Positions 1 through 12,279 of a stretch of 64,000 nucleotides of DNA are shown in pieces. The notes beneath the pieces are model-generated. The model made no database searches and was not told the origin of the DNA. It was given only the letters and a program-made list of their open reading frames with translations. How positions within the stretch are numbered: the stretch's first letter is position 1; each line of letters opens with the position of its first letter. The stretch comes from Hydnum rufescens UP504 (Eukaryota; Basidiomycota; Agaricomycetes; Cantharellales; Hydnaceae), in assembly GCA_014904985.1 (NCBI GenBank), contig MU129067.1:64401-128400 (forward strand), given 5' to 3'. Position numbers and translations under genes: made by a program.

Positions 1-910
1 TAATTAAATCCCATCCCAGTTTTTTTTTTTTCGCCAGCCGCATGAATCTCCGGAAACCCGTTGCAGTTAGGTGATACTCTTTTCGTATGACTCTTCTCGG
101 GCCTTAGGCCACACATGTTCGTGCCATTTCCTCCCTCATCTTCTTATTTGAAATACGGCTTTTGGTTGAAATGAAGGCTGTCCGCACCCCCCTCTGAGTC
201 GTCTTCATCCGTCTTCACGATTGCAATGCTTTGACAATTCTCTTTGAAATACCGCAATCTTCTCAGGCGCCTTAACTATTTTTATTTATTTAAAAATCAT
301 GTCTGCCGCAGATAGACTAGGAATGGGAACGTGCTTGCGATCATGAAGTGCAGCAGGAGAGAGCTCCTATTATGTTTGAATACTGTATGAAGTTCCATCC
401 AACGGTTCCCACCTCATCTCCATGACCATTTAGGCAACAACACGTGGTGCGCGAGCCCAGCACATCAGAAATCTCGGTCATATTCCCCCTTTTTCATGCA
501 TGGCCAGAAGGTCTCATTCATCCATCCACTCTTTCTTGTTTTGGCTTTCCGTACGGCGTTGCATGGCCCATTTTCCATCTCTAGGTTTTTTTTTTAATTG
601 CCAACCCTGTGTTATCAAATTGGTCCACAGCGGTGATACGCGACGTGGTCGAAGTATATCGTACTGGAACAGAAACAAAAAGATCGCGAGAATGGTAGCG
701 GCTAGAACTTTGCATTCATTTTCGTGATTGATAACTCCCAGGAGTGTGATAATCTGTTAAGAAGACAGCATACTAAGGAGTAGTACTGTGAGCAACGCCG
801 CATTTAAGATTAAAGTAATCTCCCGGAATAGTTAAATCCCAGACCAATAAAGCCACATCAGCGGGGCAAGAATATTTTGCTTCTGCGACCGCAGAACGGG
901 TTGATGTTCA
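1..910. other. no gene recognised
   Basis: I see no convincing coding exon here. There are short T-rich runs (near 21-31 and 585-594) and several short open frames without family resemblance. This may be the 3' side of a neighbour outside the window plus the 5' region of the Spo22-like gene that follows. Confidence 0.4.
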
Positions 911-3900
911 ATGGTGCATAAACGGGAAGTGCCGGACGCGGAAGCGGTAAACAAACCATTCGCGCGCGCCCAGCGCGTAAGGATGTCGCGACTCGAGAAA
1001 TCCCAGGCAGCCGCCCTCAGCAGGAGTTGTTCCAGCAGATCTCCAGTTGAGTGCAACTGATTCTGGGGAACCACCTAACAAAACGCGAAAAGGCAAAGGC
1101 GGCTCAGCGGCCCGCTTTTTTTAGCATCTCTCATTCAGATCAAGGAGCTCATTGGCCGCGGAAACGGGGTGCAACCAGCAGTAATCGACCGGCTGCATGG
1201 CGTCGCGGCCCTTGCAGAGTCTTTCACTCGGGCGCGTCAAAAGTCGAAAAAGATATTCCCCGAATTCGCTGATGCGCTCGATAGAGAAGGTTCGTGTTTT
1301 CGCCGCCTGGGATCGGATTGGCATGCTTTACATAACATCACTCCTGTTCTCATAATGATTTGCAGGAGTAAATCTTTGGAACCAGTCGATATTTATCAAA
1401 GATGACCAGGAGAAACGATCTTTGGTTGCGGCGTGTGTGTACAACTTCCTATTGTTGTAGGGTTGGGTTGCATCATTTCTGATTCCTTGTCTCAGTGCGG
1501 CACGCGGGATTTCGCTTGATAGAAGCCGGAATAGAGAGCAATCCCCCCTTGGAATGTATGTCACCCAAATCGTTATTCATATATCACTATTGATCTTAAT
1601 ATGGATTTCTTAGCTCTTGTGCACCTTTTACAGATCGCAAGCAAGGCTGGGTCCTCTTTATCAGGTACCATGGCCCCAGGAGCATCACAGCCAAAGGCTG
1701 ACAATTCCCACAACAGCCTGCGGTCGCCATGACACAGCCATGGAAGTTTTAACATGCGCAGCTACGGTCCGTGCGCTTCTATTTACATACTCCCCCTCGC
1801 TTCAGCTTTATTCTTGCGGCGTTAAGTTTGAGGAAGCCATGCGGAGTATGATCGACCAGAATAACGAAAATGCTAAATCCAAAGCTATTGCAATCGTGTC
1901 GTATTACATCGGTGAAATCTCCTCTCTCCTCTCTCCATTCGTTATTTCTTTAATCGGAACTTGTAATCACTGTGAATTCAGGACGCATGGATGTGGCAAG
2001 TATTTTTGCCGTTCTCGATGCAAATACTTACGTAAAGCCTGATCGTACCTTGCACTGGCGGAAATTCAGGCGTGGAGAGATGGCAATGAGAATGTTGCTT
2101 ATTTCATGCTGCAGCAAGCATTAGGTCCGTTCTTTTTGGCGCCGGTACTACGAAGCACTTTTGGACTAATCCATTGGGCTAGATCAACAACATCTCGATC
2201 TTCTCCCGACATTTGATGTAAGTCGTAATTGCACGACGAGATCATCGTATAGGAAATCCATATTCATCTCTCCGAAATTATCCCGTCTGTAGCGAGACCA
2301 TGTCGCAACTAAGGTGCTCGAAATCGGCAAGTCCTTGCTGAAAAGTGTTCCGAGCGAATCGGTGGTTCTTGAGCCTGGATCTACATCAAATGCTCCGAGG
2401 AGTGATGTAAAGAGATCCGAGATTGCAATGTCATCCATTAAATGGCTACGACATGCATTCCAGATCTTGGAGAATAGTGTAGTCGGCGAGGACGTCCTCT
2501 TTGCCCAGGCGACCGGCGCCGGGACCGGCTCTGGTTCAAGGAATAAGGCACTGAAGGTGCGCTATTTCTATAATCTTTTGACGAATTTTCAACGGAAATA
2601 TCTCCCCGTGGAGCGAGCGATATTGAGAAGTCTAGGTTCGTATATTCTGAAACTAGTCGGCCATGTGCATGATGAGTGTTTCTCCGTTGTAGCGCGCGCT
2701 TACTATGTGTCATCATTCACGGAAACCGACAATCTTGCCCGTGCCGAGGCAACACTTAACGAACTCATGAATCTGATGCCTGCGGGTGGTGAGCAGAGCG
2801 AGAACGAAATGCCGTCTGTGGTGACTACGGCACCTGTCTGGTATTAGTGCCAGTTGACCGAATTCGATGTCCCTCAGGGCTCGACGGTGAACCGCGAAGA
2901 AATCCAACAGGTGCGATGGATGAAAGTGGCTGTCCTGAAGCGACGCAAAGCCGGTGGCATCGAGTTGATACTTGGTGAGCTCGTTTCACAGCGATTACGC
3001 AGTTTTTCCCACTGCTCGCGGCCCTAGCACTCTCGGATATTGTGCGACACATGACATTTTCTGAGGCCAATCTAGGAGAGTAAGTGTAGAGATCCAAAGC
3101 TTAGTCCGTTAACACTGAATACGGCCCCTTCAAGCCTGTTAGAGGAATTAACGTCTTTAGGAGAACCATAGTGAGGCAGACGACCTAGAGGGGATCAATT
3201 TCTTATTTTTCTTATTTTTATAGTCGACAGGTATTAGTCGAAGTCGTCCTGGAGGCCATCAAGGCTGCTCTCGTGATTACTGGTGGTCAACCCTTTGTTG
3301 AACGATTGCTTCTCTTTCTCGTTTTTCATGTCAAATCAGACCCGAACCCACAGCAGGCGATTCGTGACATCGAGTTGGCGTGCTCCTCCATAACAAGTGT
3401 CCCGGGCTTTGAAATGGCCAAGGGAGCCATCAGAGCATGCCAGAGCGTTCGTATTTCCTTATTGTCATGGCCTTTTTCGGTCCCTTGATCTATGTTTGTG
3501 ATTTCTCAGATTCTATGGGTGATTGGGGACAAGTTATATAACAAAAAGGATTGGAACCGCGCTGCAAGTTGGTACCTCCTCAGTGCCCATGCCGCATTTG
3601 GAGCAGTGCCGAATTCCACGACTTCGAAATGTCTGCGTAAGGCCGCACTGTGCCGTATTCAGCAGGGAGAATACGCCCAAGCATCCTCCATTGTCCGCCG
3701 ATGTCCAGGGAATGAGGCAGCAGCATATTATGTGACGTTCCTCGCCGCGGCGCATCAAGGTGGGTCTGTCTACCCCAATTTCTCATCTCGGCTTTAGCTG
3801 CGTTCTGATATACACTGGTAGGTCTAGAGGATGAAGGTCAGCACACCTCAGTTCCATTTCTTTGCCATTCTAACGGGATCACCTTCAGCTACGGCTGCTG

Positions 3901-5986
3901 TCCACGATATGGTTAAGGCATCGGATTTTGATAGACAGATGCTTCTTCTTGCCACCCAACTTGCACACGAGAATCAAATGAAACGCCTCCTTTTGGCCGT
4001 ACTTGGCTCTCTTCTTCAAACCCTTCACTCTGAGGCGGGACTCGCGAGCGAAGTCGAGGCCATTATTCTCGTACGGTGCGTACTAGCCAAAGTCCTTACC
4101 CACTGTATGCTGACATTAGCTCTGTAGGTGTATGGTCAGATTAATTCTAGAATTGCTGAAGGAACCTGGTGCAGATGTGTCAGTCTAATACGGTTGTTGG
4201 TGTTTTCTTGCTACTGACGGCATGGCGCCACAGCCCCCTCCTCAGCAAGGCCTTAATTCAGCACTTCGGTTCAGGTGCTTCCAGAAGACATGGTTCGCAC
4301 TTTGGGATATTAAAGCGGCTGCCATTATTATAGGTAGGGAGATTATTCAAGCCGCTTTGTCTAAGAAGGAGGCAGCTGTCGTCCTTAAGGATATATCGTG
4401 GCTCTGGAGAACTGCGTATAACACTGCAGTCCAGGGATGCATCGATTGGCCCAGCGAGATCGTATCAGACCTCTTTGACATCTCTCGCGAGGCAAGAGTC
4501 TACTTCTGTGCATCCCTCGGTTCCGAGTCTTCCGATGTTAACGCACCTCCTTCAAGTTAATGGAAAACTATCAAGCTGCTTCCATTGGGGATTCAGATCC
4601 CAGCTTGGATTTCTACATGATTTTAGCTTCTTTTGCTTCTGTTGCGGGTCGTGGTCAGCCCCAGAATCCGTTAACCCTAAGCGATATCTGATTAGCTGGC
4701 GCCTGATCAGTTTTTTCTGGGCGTCAAATGCCAGATAGTACGAAACTGGTAGGAAATGAATATTTCCGATATTCATCATGATCTAACTGGCCGTGTTTCG
4801 AAAGTACCGGGAGAAGATAGTGGCAGACATCCGCTCGCTAAAACGACTAATCCACACCAGCGGAAGGAAAGTACAAGATGATACACAACGAGAACGTCTC
4901 GTCTTTGTCATGCACTTTACATTTCTTTTTGAGGTTGAGCAATTGTGTCGGATGGCGGAATGGGATTCCATTCTGCGCGTTTTCAAAGTCAATACTTTCC
5001 TTCCTGGCAATTGTCTCCAAGTTGACAGCAGGGTCCGCTTGTACATCTCCCCGAACTTCAGGAACTCTCCGAATCCCAGGTGACGCTGAATATTGATACA
5101 TATGAGGCCCTTGGGGATATTCTGGTAGGAACTTGTAACTGAATTCTAATGAATGATCACAATTACTGACAGGGGTTCTAGTGGGCCGAAGAAGACTGTC
5201 CGAGTGACGGTAGCGCCCCTATTCTGGTTTACCTGAACAGGGTACTAATGCTTCCTGTGCAGTTCTCTTTACAGCGCTCGAGGTATTGTTTCCTATCTTG
5301 TCATGTCTCCGAGTTTTGGGGGGTGTAACCACTTATTGAACCCCTAAGCGTATTCTGCATACGTGTCTGAACCGCAATATGTTTGCTGTCGAAAAGTTCT
5401 CTCGGTGGCTGCGGGCGATCTGTACAATCCTTCTAGCCCGCAATCGGCCTCCGGACCGACTCAAGGCACTCACGTATATTGAGCAAGCTACTGATGTCGT
5501 CAGGGATAATAGTGAAAGCGTTGATGGAGAAGAGGTGATCCTAATGCGCATCCACACCGATTATTGGTCTTGGCCCCCCTTTTTGAAATTAACGTGGATT
5601 TATTTTACATGTGAAGGTTTACCCAATGGACGAAAGGCAGTGGATCTTCACAGTGTCGTACAACACGGGCGTCGAATGTTTTAGGTGAGTGGAGGGTGCT
5701 TTTCATTGATCGCCGCGGATTTCAACTAGCTGTTTTGTGGTGCTCTGCTGTATCGGGAAGTGCTTCCTTATTGGACGAAGCAAAGCGATGGTTCGAATCA
5801 GCAGCTGTCCTGAGTAAGTTCTTAGCGGATCACGGGTTGGCAGATAAGGTATCCCCCCCTTTTTTTCGTTATTCCTGAAGGAGATTATTATCGATCTTCG
5901 CAATAACCAAAAAAACCCCTGCCCTCCTTTATACACAGGTCGCTGAGACATATAAAAGCCTTCTCGCCCGATACGGCAACGACTGA
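911..5986 (+). CDS. Spo22/Zip4-like meiosis protein (many exons, 5' part tentative)
   Basis: Resembles the SPO22/ZIP4 family, TPR-like scaffold proteins that promote meiotic crossover formation and synapsis. Conserved segments follow one another on the plus strand: an N-terminal block with RLHGVAALAESF (about 1190), NLWNQS (1375), RHAGFRLIEAG (1500), LLQIASKAGSS (1625), then a block ending AYFMLQQAL (2100), WLRHAFQILE (2440), ARAEATLNELMNLMP (2740), YNKKDWNRAASWYLLSAHA (3537), KKEAAVVLKDISWLWRTAYN (4360) and a final exon ending in KSLLARYGND, stop 5984-5986. At least twelve short introns separate them. The start at 911 is chosen because an ATG there opens a 66 nt exon ending in a GTAAGG donor, but exon 1 and the join near 1910-2060 are unproven. 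Around 4290-4320 the frame seems to slip once. The downstream gene is convergent, 168 bp away. Confidence 0.75.
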
Positions 5987-6154
5987 TGACGAAGCTCAGC
6001 CTCTCGTTGATATTATTGTCTGCGGCTGTATGTAGTGCTGTACCAGGCCGCGCAAGCCGTGCAATTTTAATTTCTCGCTTCCCTCCACCTTCCCCCTTTC
6101 ACGAGTTGCATGAAAAAACGTGCCTTATCATACTCTTAAATTGGGCCGCCGGTC

Positions 6155-8080
6155 TCAACTTCCAATCCCAATAATAGCATTCTCCCACCCACTTGGCACG
6201 CCGGCAGCCCCCTTTCGCCGGTCTTCATCGCCAATGTACGCACCAAGCGGTTCGGACCACACGTATTTGTGCATCAGGAGGCGGCTGATGATTCGGTAGG
6301 CCCGCCGGTCTGCGAAGGGAATGCCACTCTTCGGTTCGATGTATTTTGCGGTGAGCCCTGTGACTGCGCATGTCACGACCTTCCGAGCTGTGAGGGACGA
6401 GAGAATAGGGGGCATAAAATATAAGCAATCGAGTGTGTGTGCCCGAGATCAAGACGGGATATAGGTACACACCTGAGGGATGATTTTTGGGCAAAACCTT
6501 TAGCGAGCCCCACTCCACATGATCACCAAAGAGATATTGCATATCTTCTTGTGGAGTAGCACCCTGTGCCTCGAGGACGATATAATTACGCGTTTGAGAA
6601 ACTAGTGATGATGAGGGTGTTCCAGACTGGTGGCTTGGCGTCGTCGTTGAGGGAGAAGATGAAGCGGGTGGCTTCGGCGGGGACGGCGCTATTGGCGTGG
6701 ATGTACTTGTGGATGGGATCGTTGTTGAGGATAGTGGTGTGGGGAGGCTGTTCGGGGGTCCATTCCAGGGTGTTGTGGCTAATGGCTGAGTTGCGGGTTT
6801 TACGCTGGGAACAGGGATTGGTTCCATCAAAGGACTACCATTATTGTTTAGTACTGGATTCTGTCCGCTGGAAGCGGAGGGTTCGCTTGATGTTAGGGAT
6901 TCTTTCGACACAGAAGGGCCATTGGAAGTGGAAGAGGGTATTGAGGGTGATTGAGTCACAGGTGCAGGAATATAATTTGATGAATAGTTCGGGTACGATG
7001 GGAACGGCGGAATGTCCGGCGTGCTCTGGGAGAGAGGGGAGGGTTTGTGTGTTGCCTGTACAGGGCGTCTATGAAGAGGATACGGGGGGACTTCAACTTC
7101 AACAACCATTGGGACTCTAACCTTCTCCCCTCGACTAATCCATCTCAGAAGGGGGCCCTCGACCGCGGCTTTCTTCAGTTGGGCATTCTTCAGCATCCGC
7201 TCCTCTTCTTCGGTGAGAAAGGTGTTGAGAGAGTGAATGTTTTCTTCTTCGGTCTCGAGAGCCTCGCGAATAAGTTCATCTTGGGTCTTCGCCCGCTGCT
7301 GCACTTTCTCGCGTTTGGGAAGGGCGGCCTATGACCTGAATATTTAAGCTCGCGCACGAAGCATCAAAGAAGTTGGGACAGACCTTCTTCTGTTCCTCCT
7401 CCTTAAGTTTGGACTGAAGTTCGCGTTTGTTCCGGACAGTAGCTCTACGACTGCTCTTACGAGTTGCCAGATCCACAACTTCCCCAGTCTCTTTATTGAT
7501 GACTAGCGGTAAGTTGAGTTTTCGTTTCTTGGTCGTAGGTTCTCCATCCCCGTTTTCATAGGCGATGCGGACAGGTCTAGATTTCGCACCGCCCATCGCA
7601 TGGCCTGCGAGATCTGCTTTTCGTCGTGCTGACTATTGACATCCCCCCCGCGACCGATCAGCAATAGCGAAGAGGTACAAATGGGAAGTACAAGGACGGG
7701 TTGTACCTTGCGAGCCTCTCGAGCCTCCAATTGGATTTGTTTTTCCCCAGCATCTGCATCTTCACCGCCACCTTCTTCGTCTGTACTTTGGAAGTCCGAT
7801 GCATACTCATCGCCTTCGTCTGCTTTCTCGAGATCAATCGGACATAGAAATTATCTGTCTGAAAAAGGACAAACGCACCTCCTTTATCTTCAAATTCTTC
7901 ATCATTTTCTATTTCCTCGAACCCTTCTTCAGTCTCGAACACCCCATCGAGCAGGGCTCGCAAGCTGTAAGATCGATCAGTCTCGATGATCTCTCTGGCC
8001 ACAAACAGGCCTTACCGGTTTCCAGCATTTCGGCGCCTCGCACGCCCCAAGGCAAGACTGTCGGGATCAAGTCCCACCAT
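6155..8080 (-). CDS. VPS72: Vps72/YL1 subunit of SWR1-type chromatin remodeller
   Basis: Histone H2A.Z-binding subunit of the SWR1/NuA4-related complexes in the nucleus. Six exons add up in phase to 533 residues: 8016-8080, 7879-7964, 7707-7819, 7384-7632, 6473-7328, 6155-6387. The N-terminus has the acidic stretch typical of YL1 (TEEGFEEIENDEEFED, then DEYASDFQSTDEE), followed by a basic region (KKRKLNLPLV) and RRATVRNKRELQSKL; a long Ser/Pro/Thr-rich linker follows (about residues 240-420). The last exon carries the YL1 C-terminal domain, with TGLTAKYIEPKSGIPFA, a LLMHKYVWSEPLGAYIG core and stop at 6155. The start ATG (8078-8080) begins MVGLDPDSLA and is the first ATG of the exon. No frame breaks. 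It shares an 80 bp divergent promoter with the RING gene. Confidence 0.93.
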
Positions 8081-8160
8081 ATTTAACTTGGTAATACTAC
8101 GGGAACTACCGAGATAAGTTACGGGCGTGACAAAGCCTTGTGACGATCGCCTGGGACTTA
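8081..8160. promoter_or_regulatory. divergent promoter, Vps72 / PA-TM-RING
   Basis: Only 80 bp separate the two start codons, so both 5' untranslated regions and core promoters must fit here or overlap the neighbouring coding exons. I see no TATA box. Inferred from position only. Confidence 0.5.
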
Positions 8161-10054
8161 ATGGTCTCGACCCTCCTATTCGTTTTCCTCTGCGTCCCAG
8201 CCAGCCTGGGACGGCCATACAGTATTCCACATCAGTCTGGCTCTCTAGGTCTCTCTTCTGTCACGGATCATATTCCATATTGGCTTAGTCGAGTGGGATG
8301 GGCTTTGTCATTTTGGCGCACGGGTACAGCAAACAGCGAATACCAGGAACCTGGAGGTTTAGGCCGAAACTTTAGTGCGGATCGTATTGGTCCCGTGGGA
8401 AACTGGGGATGGGGCGACAGCGATATTAGTGTCGTGGTACGTCCCCAGCGATCACTCAAAGTGAATAACGTATCTACGACACCAACATGCTAATATCTAC
8501 CAGGATCATGATCCAGTTATATCCTTTCGTGAGCAGTGTTCTTGATGAAGCTGGCTGTAGATTATCATCCTAATAGCCTATGGCGATCTCAGAGAGTCGA
8601 CCAGCTGCATTTGGACCGAGAATCCTCACCCCGCCTGGGTTGCTGGGGTACGTGCTGCCACTGTCTTCCTTCGCGTTTCATTGTCCTGGAGAAGTCGAAT
8701 TCCCATCTCCTCCAATCCCAATCCCAATCCAACCCAATCCCAACCCCTCCCGCCCGTGACCCCTCCAACTTTGCGTGCCCGGATTTGTGCACATATAAGC
8801 CCGACCGCCGACCAGACCGCTCGGAAACTTGGGTTGCCCTTGTTCAGAGAGGCGAATGCTCCTTCGTAGACAAGGTCAGAGAAGCTCAGAAGTTCGGGGC
8901 TCGGGGGGTCATTGTCGGAGGGAGTGAGGACACCACAGATGGTGACGATTTAATCACGATGTATAGCACCAGTGAGTCTATCGCTTAGATATGTCCTCCT
9001 TCAAAATCTCTGAAGCTTTTTCCTTCCAGCACGATCCGACGATATCACAATCCCATCAACCTACATAACGCATGCTTCGTATAAGTCGCTGATGGGACTG
9101 ATCCAGGTATCAAATACGACCATTTCGGGTTTACGAACCGTGTCTCTGCTCATGGGTTCGGAGGAAATTTGGCAATGGTCTGGTTTCAGTTTCCCTTCAA
9201 GTGATCATCAAGGCGCTAAATGCATTCACAGGCCTCTGTTGACGATATCGTTGTTACTGCTTCTTCCGTCTATAATGACGCTTGCCACCCTTCTTATTCA
9301 TCGAATCCGTCAAGCCCGCTCTGAACGACGCGAGCGAGCACCTGAGGACATCGTTCATTCCCTCCCTACTGGCGTATGGACTGGTGAAGGCGTCGAATTC
9401 CACAACGCTGAGAAAGAAGCGGGTGTTATCGCTCACAAGCTGGAGTCGGCTCCCACGCCAGTCGATCCAGCTCCCCAACAACTCGAGAATGATGCGACGA
9501 CTCCAAATGATGCCCCACGCCGGAAACCACCGCTGAGACGTCGTCCGCTGCAGCTGCCCCACCTTCATCGCCTCCTCCATCTATCTCCCACCACGTGCCT
9601 GTCAACGGGCGCGGTCGTAAATACCTGAAGAAAGCCTGGTTCGCTGAGCAATCCGAGTGCGCGATTTGCCTCTCCGATTTTGAGAAGGGGGATCAACTGC
9701 GCATCCTTCCATGTGGGCATATCTTCCATCAAGATGAGGTAGATGCCTGGTTAATCCAGAGAAAGAAATTGGTAAGTACCCTCGTTCTTCTGATCACCTC
9801 GTTGGGAGTAGTCGACTCATGTGAATGCATCGGGATTGTGGAAATAGTGCCCGGTCTGTAAAGCAGATATTACCGTTGTATCACGGCCACCTTCGATACG
9901 ATCGTCTAGCACTCCACAACTAACGACCTCAACACCGTCTTCGCCAATTCCTGAAGTCTTTGGACAATATATCTCCTTCCCAGTCCCACTGACACCGCCG
10001 GTGGTAAACCCTCCACCGACCGAGTCGTCTCCTCTTCTCGGTCAAAATCGTTGA
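8161..10054 (+). CDS. PA-TM-RING ubiquitin ligase, apparent frame breaks
   Basis: Membrane-anchored RING-H2 E3 ligase of the endomembrane system (PA-TM-RING family, like RNF13/Tul1-type proteins). Order of parts: signal peptide ([17 protein letters not shown]), protease-associated domain with [20 protein letters not shown] and GARGVIVGG, transmembrane segment ([19 protein letters not shown], about 9250), and a RING-H2 with [24 protein letters not shown] and CPVCKAD. Exons: 8161-8436, a likely 12 nt exon 8517-8528, 8577-8971, 9030-9771, 9848-10054. The start at 8161 gives a clean signal peptide; an in-frame ATG at 8140 is less likely. Two problems: the frame changes by one base in the CCAATC-rich stretch near 8710-8760, where no intron acceptor exists, and again near 9515-9530, where a 1-base loss or a 170 nt intron (9384-9553) could explain it. 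Confidence 0.82.
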
Positions 10055-10298
10055 AATCCGATCATACTAATTCATATTCCTAGTTTGTTCTCTCCGGGTC
10101 TGTGACTGTCTGGCATGGCACACGTGTCTATCTCTTTTCTATTGGTGTTTGTTGACTATTTTTTCCATATTGTAATGCTTCGAGGACTACGAATTGTTGA
10201 TTCAGTAGTTTTGTTTAACTTGTCCAAATCTCAGGTACATGTAATGACATAACGGACTTCGTGTCGTCTAAGGACTTGAAAGGCATCTCCAATCAGGC

Positions 10299-11581
10299 TC
10301 AGTATGGCGATGCGGTGCCAGCTGCAGCCATCAGTCCAGGGGCTACGACCGCTATAGAGGCCACTGTGCAAGCCAAGGCATTAGCGAGGATCCAAGGCGC
10401 GGATCTTGGTTTTTTCGTTCCGTCTTCTCCACTCGCAACCCAGATTAGGTAGGACACGGCAGTCCAGATGACATCGTATCCGAGTGACGAATTCGCAGGA
10501 TGGGAATGAAGTGTCGACCACAGATTCTCGAGGTACAGCGTCCCTGCTGACAACGGCGCCTTGACAGCGTCCGAGAAATACGGTGTGGATGCCAGAGTCC
10601 GAGAGCGGATGAGGAGGGACAATGTGGCGATGATGACGTACAGTGTTTGCGTGGGGATGGAGAGCAGTTTTGGTTGTAGGCGTGACGAGGCGGAAGAGAG
10701 TAGGGGAGGGAGGAGGAGAGCGTGCATCACGAGCAGATTCGGAAGGAACCATTTTGTCTCAGTAACTGAGGGAGAGTTCCATACCGTGGCCAGGGCCACA
10801 AGGACGGGGAACCACACAGTTATGGGTGTCGTCTGTGAGGGTGACTTGGAGGGCTTTGATTTCGCCTTGGTATCAGAGACAGTGTAAGAGGACGCGAGAT
10901 GGCCGCAGCGTAAAAGAGATTAGACGCGACGGATATGGCGACGAGCTGGCCAATAATCATGTAAGCCCATGCATGAGGAATGCGAAGTCGGCGGGCTGTA
11001 TGGGCGTCAAACATGTCGGCTGGCTCGTCAAACAACAATGCGAAGACGTGCTTACATTGAGAATACATGAAAACAGTCAGAGGCCCGACAGTAAATAGGC
11101 ACAACTGTTCGCTCCACCACCATCTCGATGCATTGTCGCATACGCGCAACCAAGCTTGTTCAAACAATGCGGTATCTGTAAGCCAATCCGACACCCGCTC
11201 AAGTAGGGGTGCAAATTCCCTCGATTCGAGAATATGGTTTGTCTCGTAATCCTCGAAGCTCCACTGCAATCAGAGCTTAACGTCGGCATCCTTGGGAAGA
11301 TTCACACCCTTACAATCATGTAGTTGATCATGTCTTGAGATAAAATAGGGTTAAGCAACAAAGGCAATGCCGTCAAAGGCGTACAGACACATACAATACC
11401 ATGTATGAAGAAAGCTGCACACCGTGAGACCAAAGAAGAGCACATGTCGCCTGTATCGAGCCTGCGGAACAGAACTCGGTATCCTTTTATACAGCGACCA
11501 CTGCGAGAGAACGACGAAAGCAAGCAGAAAGAGGATAACCAAAAAGTACGACGCAAGAACGCCCAAAGCCACGAGATTCAT
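10299..11581 (-). CDS. multi-pass membrane protein of unknown function
   Basis: I do not recognise a named family; it resembles uncharacterised fungal membrane proteins. It starts directly with a hydrophobic helix (MNLVALGVLASYFLVILFLL), chosen over upstream non-ATG options. Exons: 11395-11581, a 20 nt exon 11314-11333, then from 11263 downward with a further intron whose GTAAGC donor follows the codons for MYSQ. Conserved-looking parts are CSFLHTWYYMI, WSFEDYE, SRWWWSEQLCLF, AWAYMIIGQLVAISVASNLFY and a C-terminal half with about four more hydrophobic helices (WFPVLVALATVW, FLPNLLVMHALLLPPLL). The frame shifts by one base near 10890-10905, between ASNLFYAAA and the TPITVWFPVL part, with no room for an intron; this looks like a 1-base loss. 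Stop at 10299-10301. Confidence 0.7.
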
Positions 11582-11637
11582 GGTACCTACCCAGTGCGGA
11601 ATTCTCCGGATCCATTCAGTCACAACTGCTTTCAGAA

Positions 11638-12162
11638 ATGGCCACACCGAGAGCACCGTCCTCACTCACAAAAGTGTTATCAGTATTGAAAGCGGCCCCG
11701 GCGCCAATTCTCCCCTCTGTCCGTGCCCTCAAGCTCACTCTGGCAAAGAAAAACGCGCACTTTGGAGCCCGGCAAGTTTCATGACATTCAATTCCACCAT
11801 GCGTAATTGACATTAGTTATTCTGCGGGTGATAGGCATTTTTTGAAAGAAGAACTCCCAAGGATAGCGTACGTGAACCCCGCCTTGGAAGTCGAGGTCGA
11901 GAAAAAAGAGAAGGCAAAGGAAGAACAGTGGGATCCTCAGATGGTTGTTCATTTCGGTAAGTTCACAAAACATCTTCGTGATTTTTTCTTCCACAGTTTC
12001 TTGATTAATTTACGAAATCTCCCAGTGGACGGGTCAACCCAAACAATAAACATGCAGATGAAACATTCGAGCAAGATTTTAGAAGAGTTGATGACTTTGG
12101 GCGACTTCATGCCTCAGCCAGTGCCATCTTCAAATTCGCCTCCTTCCTCAACATCTGTATAG
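11638..12162 (+). CDS. mitochondrial ribosomal protein, L51/S25/CI-B8 fold (Mrp49-like)
   Basis: Small basic protein of 130 residues expected in the mitochondrial large ribosomal subunit (mL61/Mrp49-like). Three exons, 11638-11771, 11835-11956, 12026-12162, total 393 nt in perfect phase. Visible family features are RALKLTLAKKNAHFGARHF, then LKEELPRIAYVNP and a C-terminal strand-helix with TQTINMQMKHSSKILEELM. Intron 1 begins with GCAAGT and ends TAG, so it is a GC-AG intron; using it is the only way to recover the conserved ARHF-LKEELPRI junction. The start ATG lies 56 bp from the divergent start of the membrane-protein gene. No targeting peptide is obvious beyond the basic N-terminus, which is usual for this family. 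Confidence 0.85.
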
Positions 12163-12279
12163 CACACCCCATTCATTATATGCATAATTTCTGATACCCT
12201 ACTTGTGAACGAAGCTGATGAAGTATAAACTGAAAAAGGTCAAGTGCACGGAGAACGAGCGCAGGGTCCACATTCTAAA

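Noticed and set aside
838..1330. Minus-strand gene in the first 1.3 kb
   Set aside because: Several short minus-strand frames overlap there, but the plus strand carries recognisable Spo22-like exons from about 1140 on.
5785..5805. tRNA-like GGTTCGAATC motif
   Set aside because: Lies inside a coding exon of the Spo22-like gene (RWFESAA) and no cloverleaf can be drawn around it.
6566..7120. 184-codon plus-strand frame
   Set aside because: Antisense to the low-complexity linker of Vps72, which is supported by a full domain set on the minus strand.
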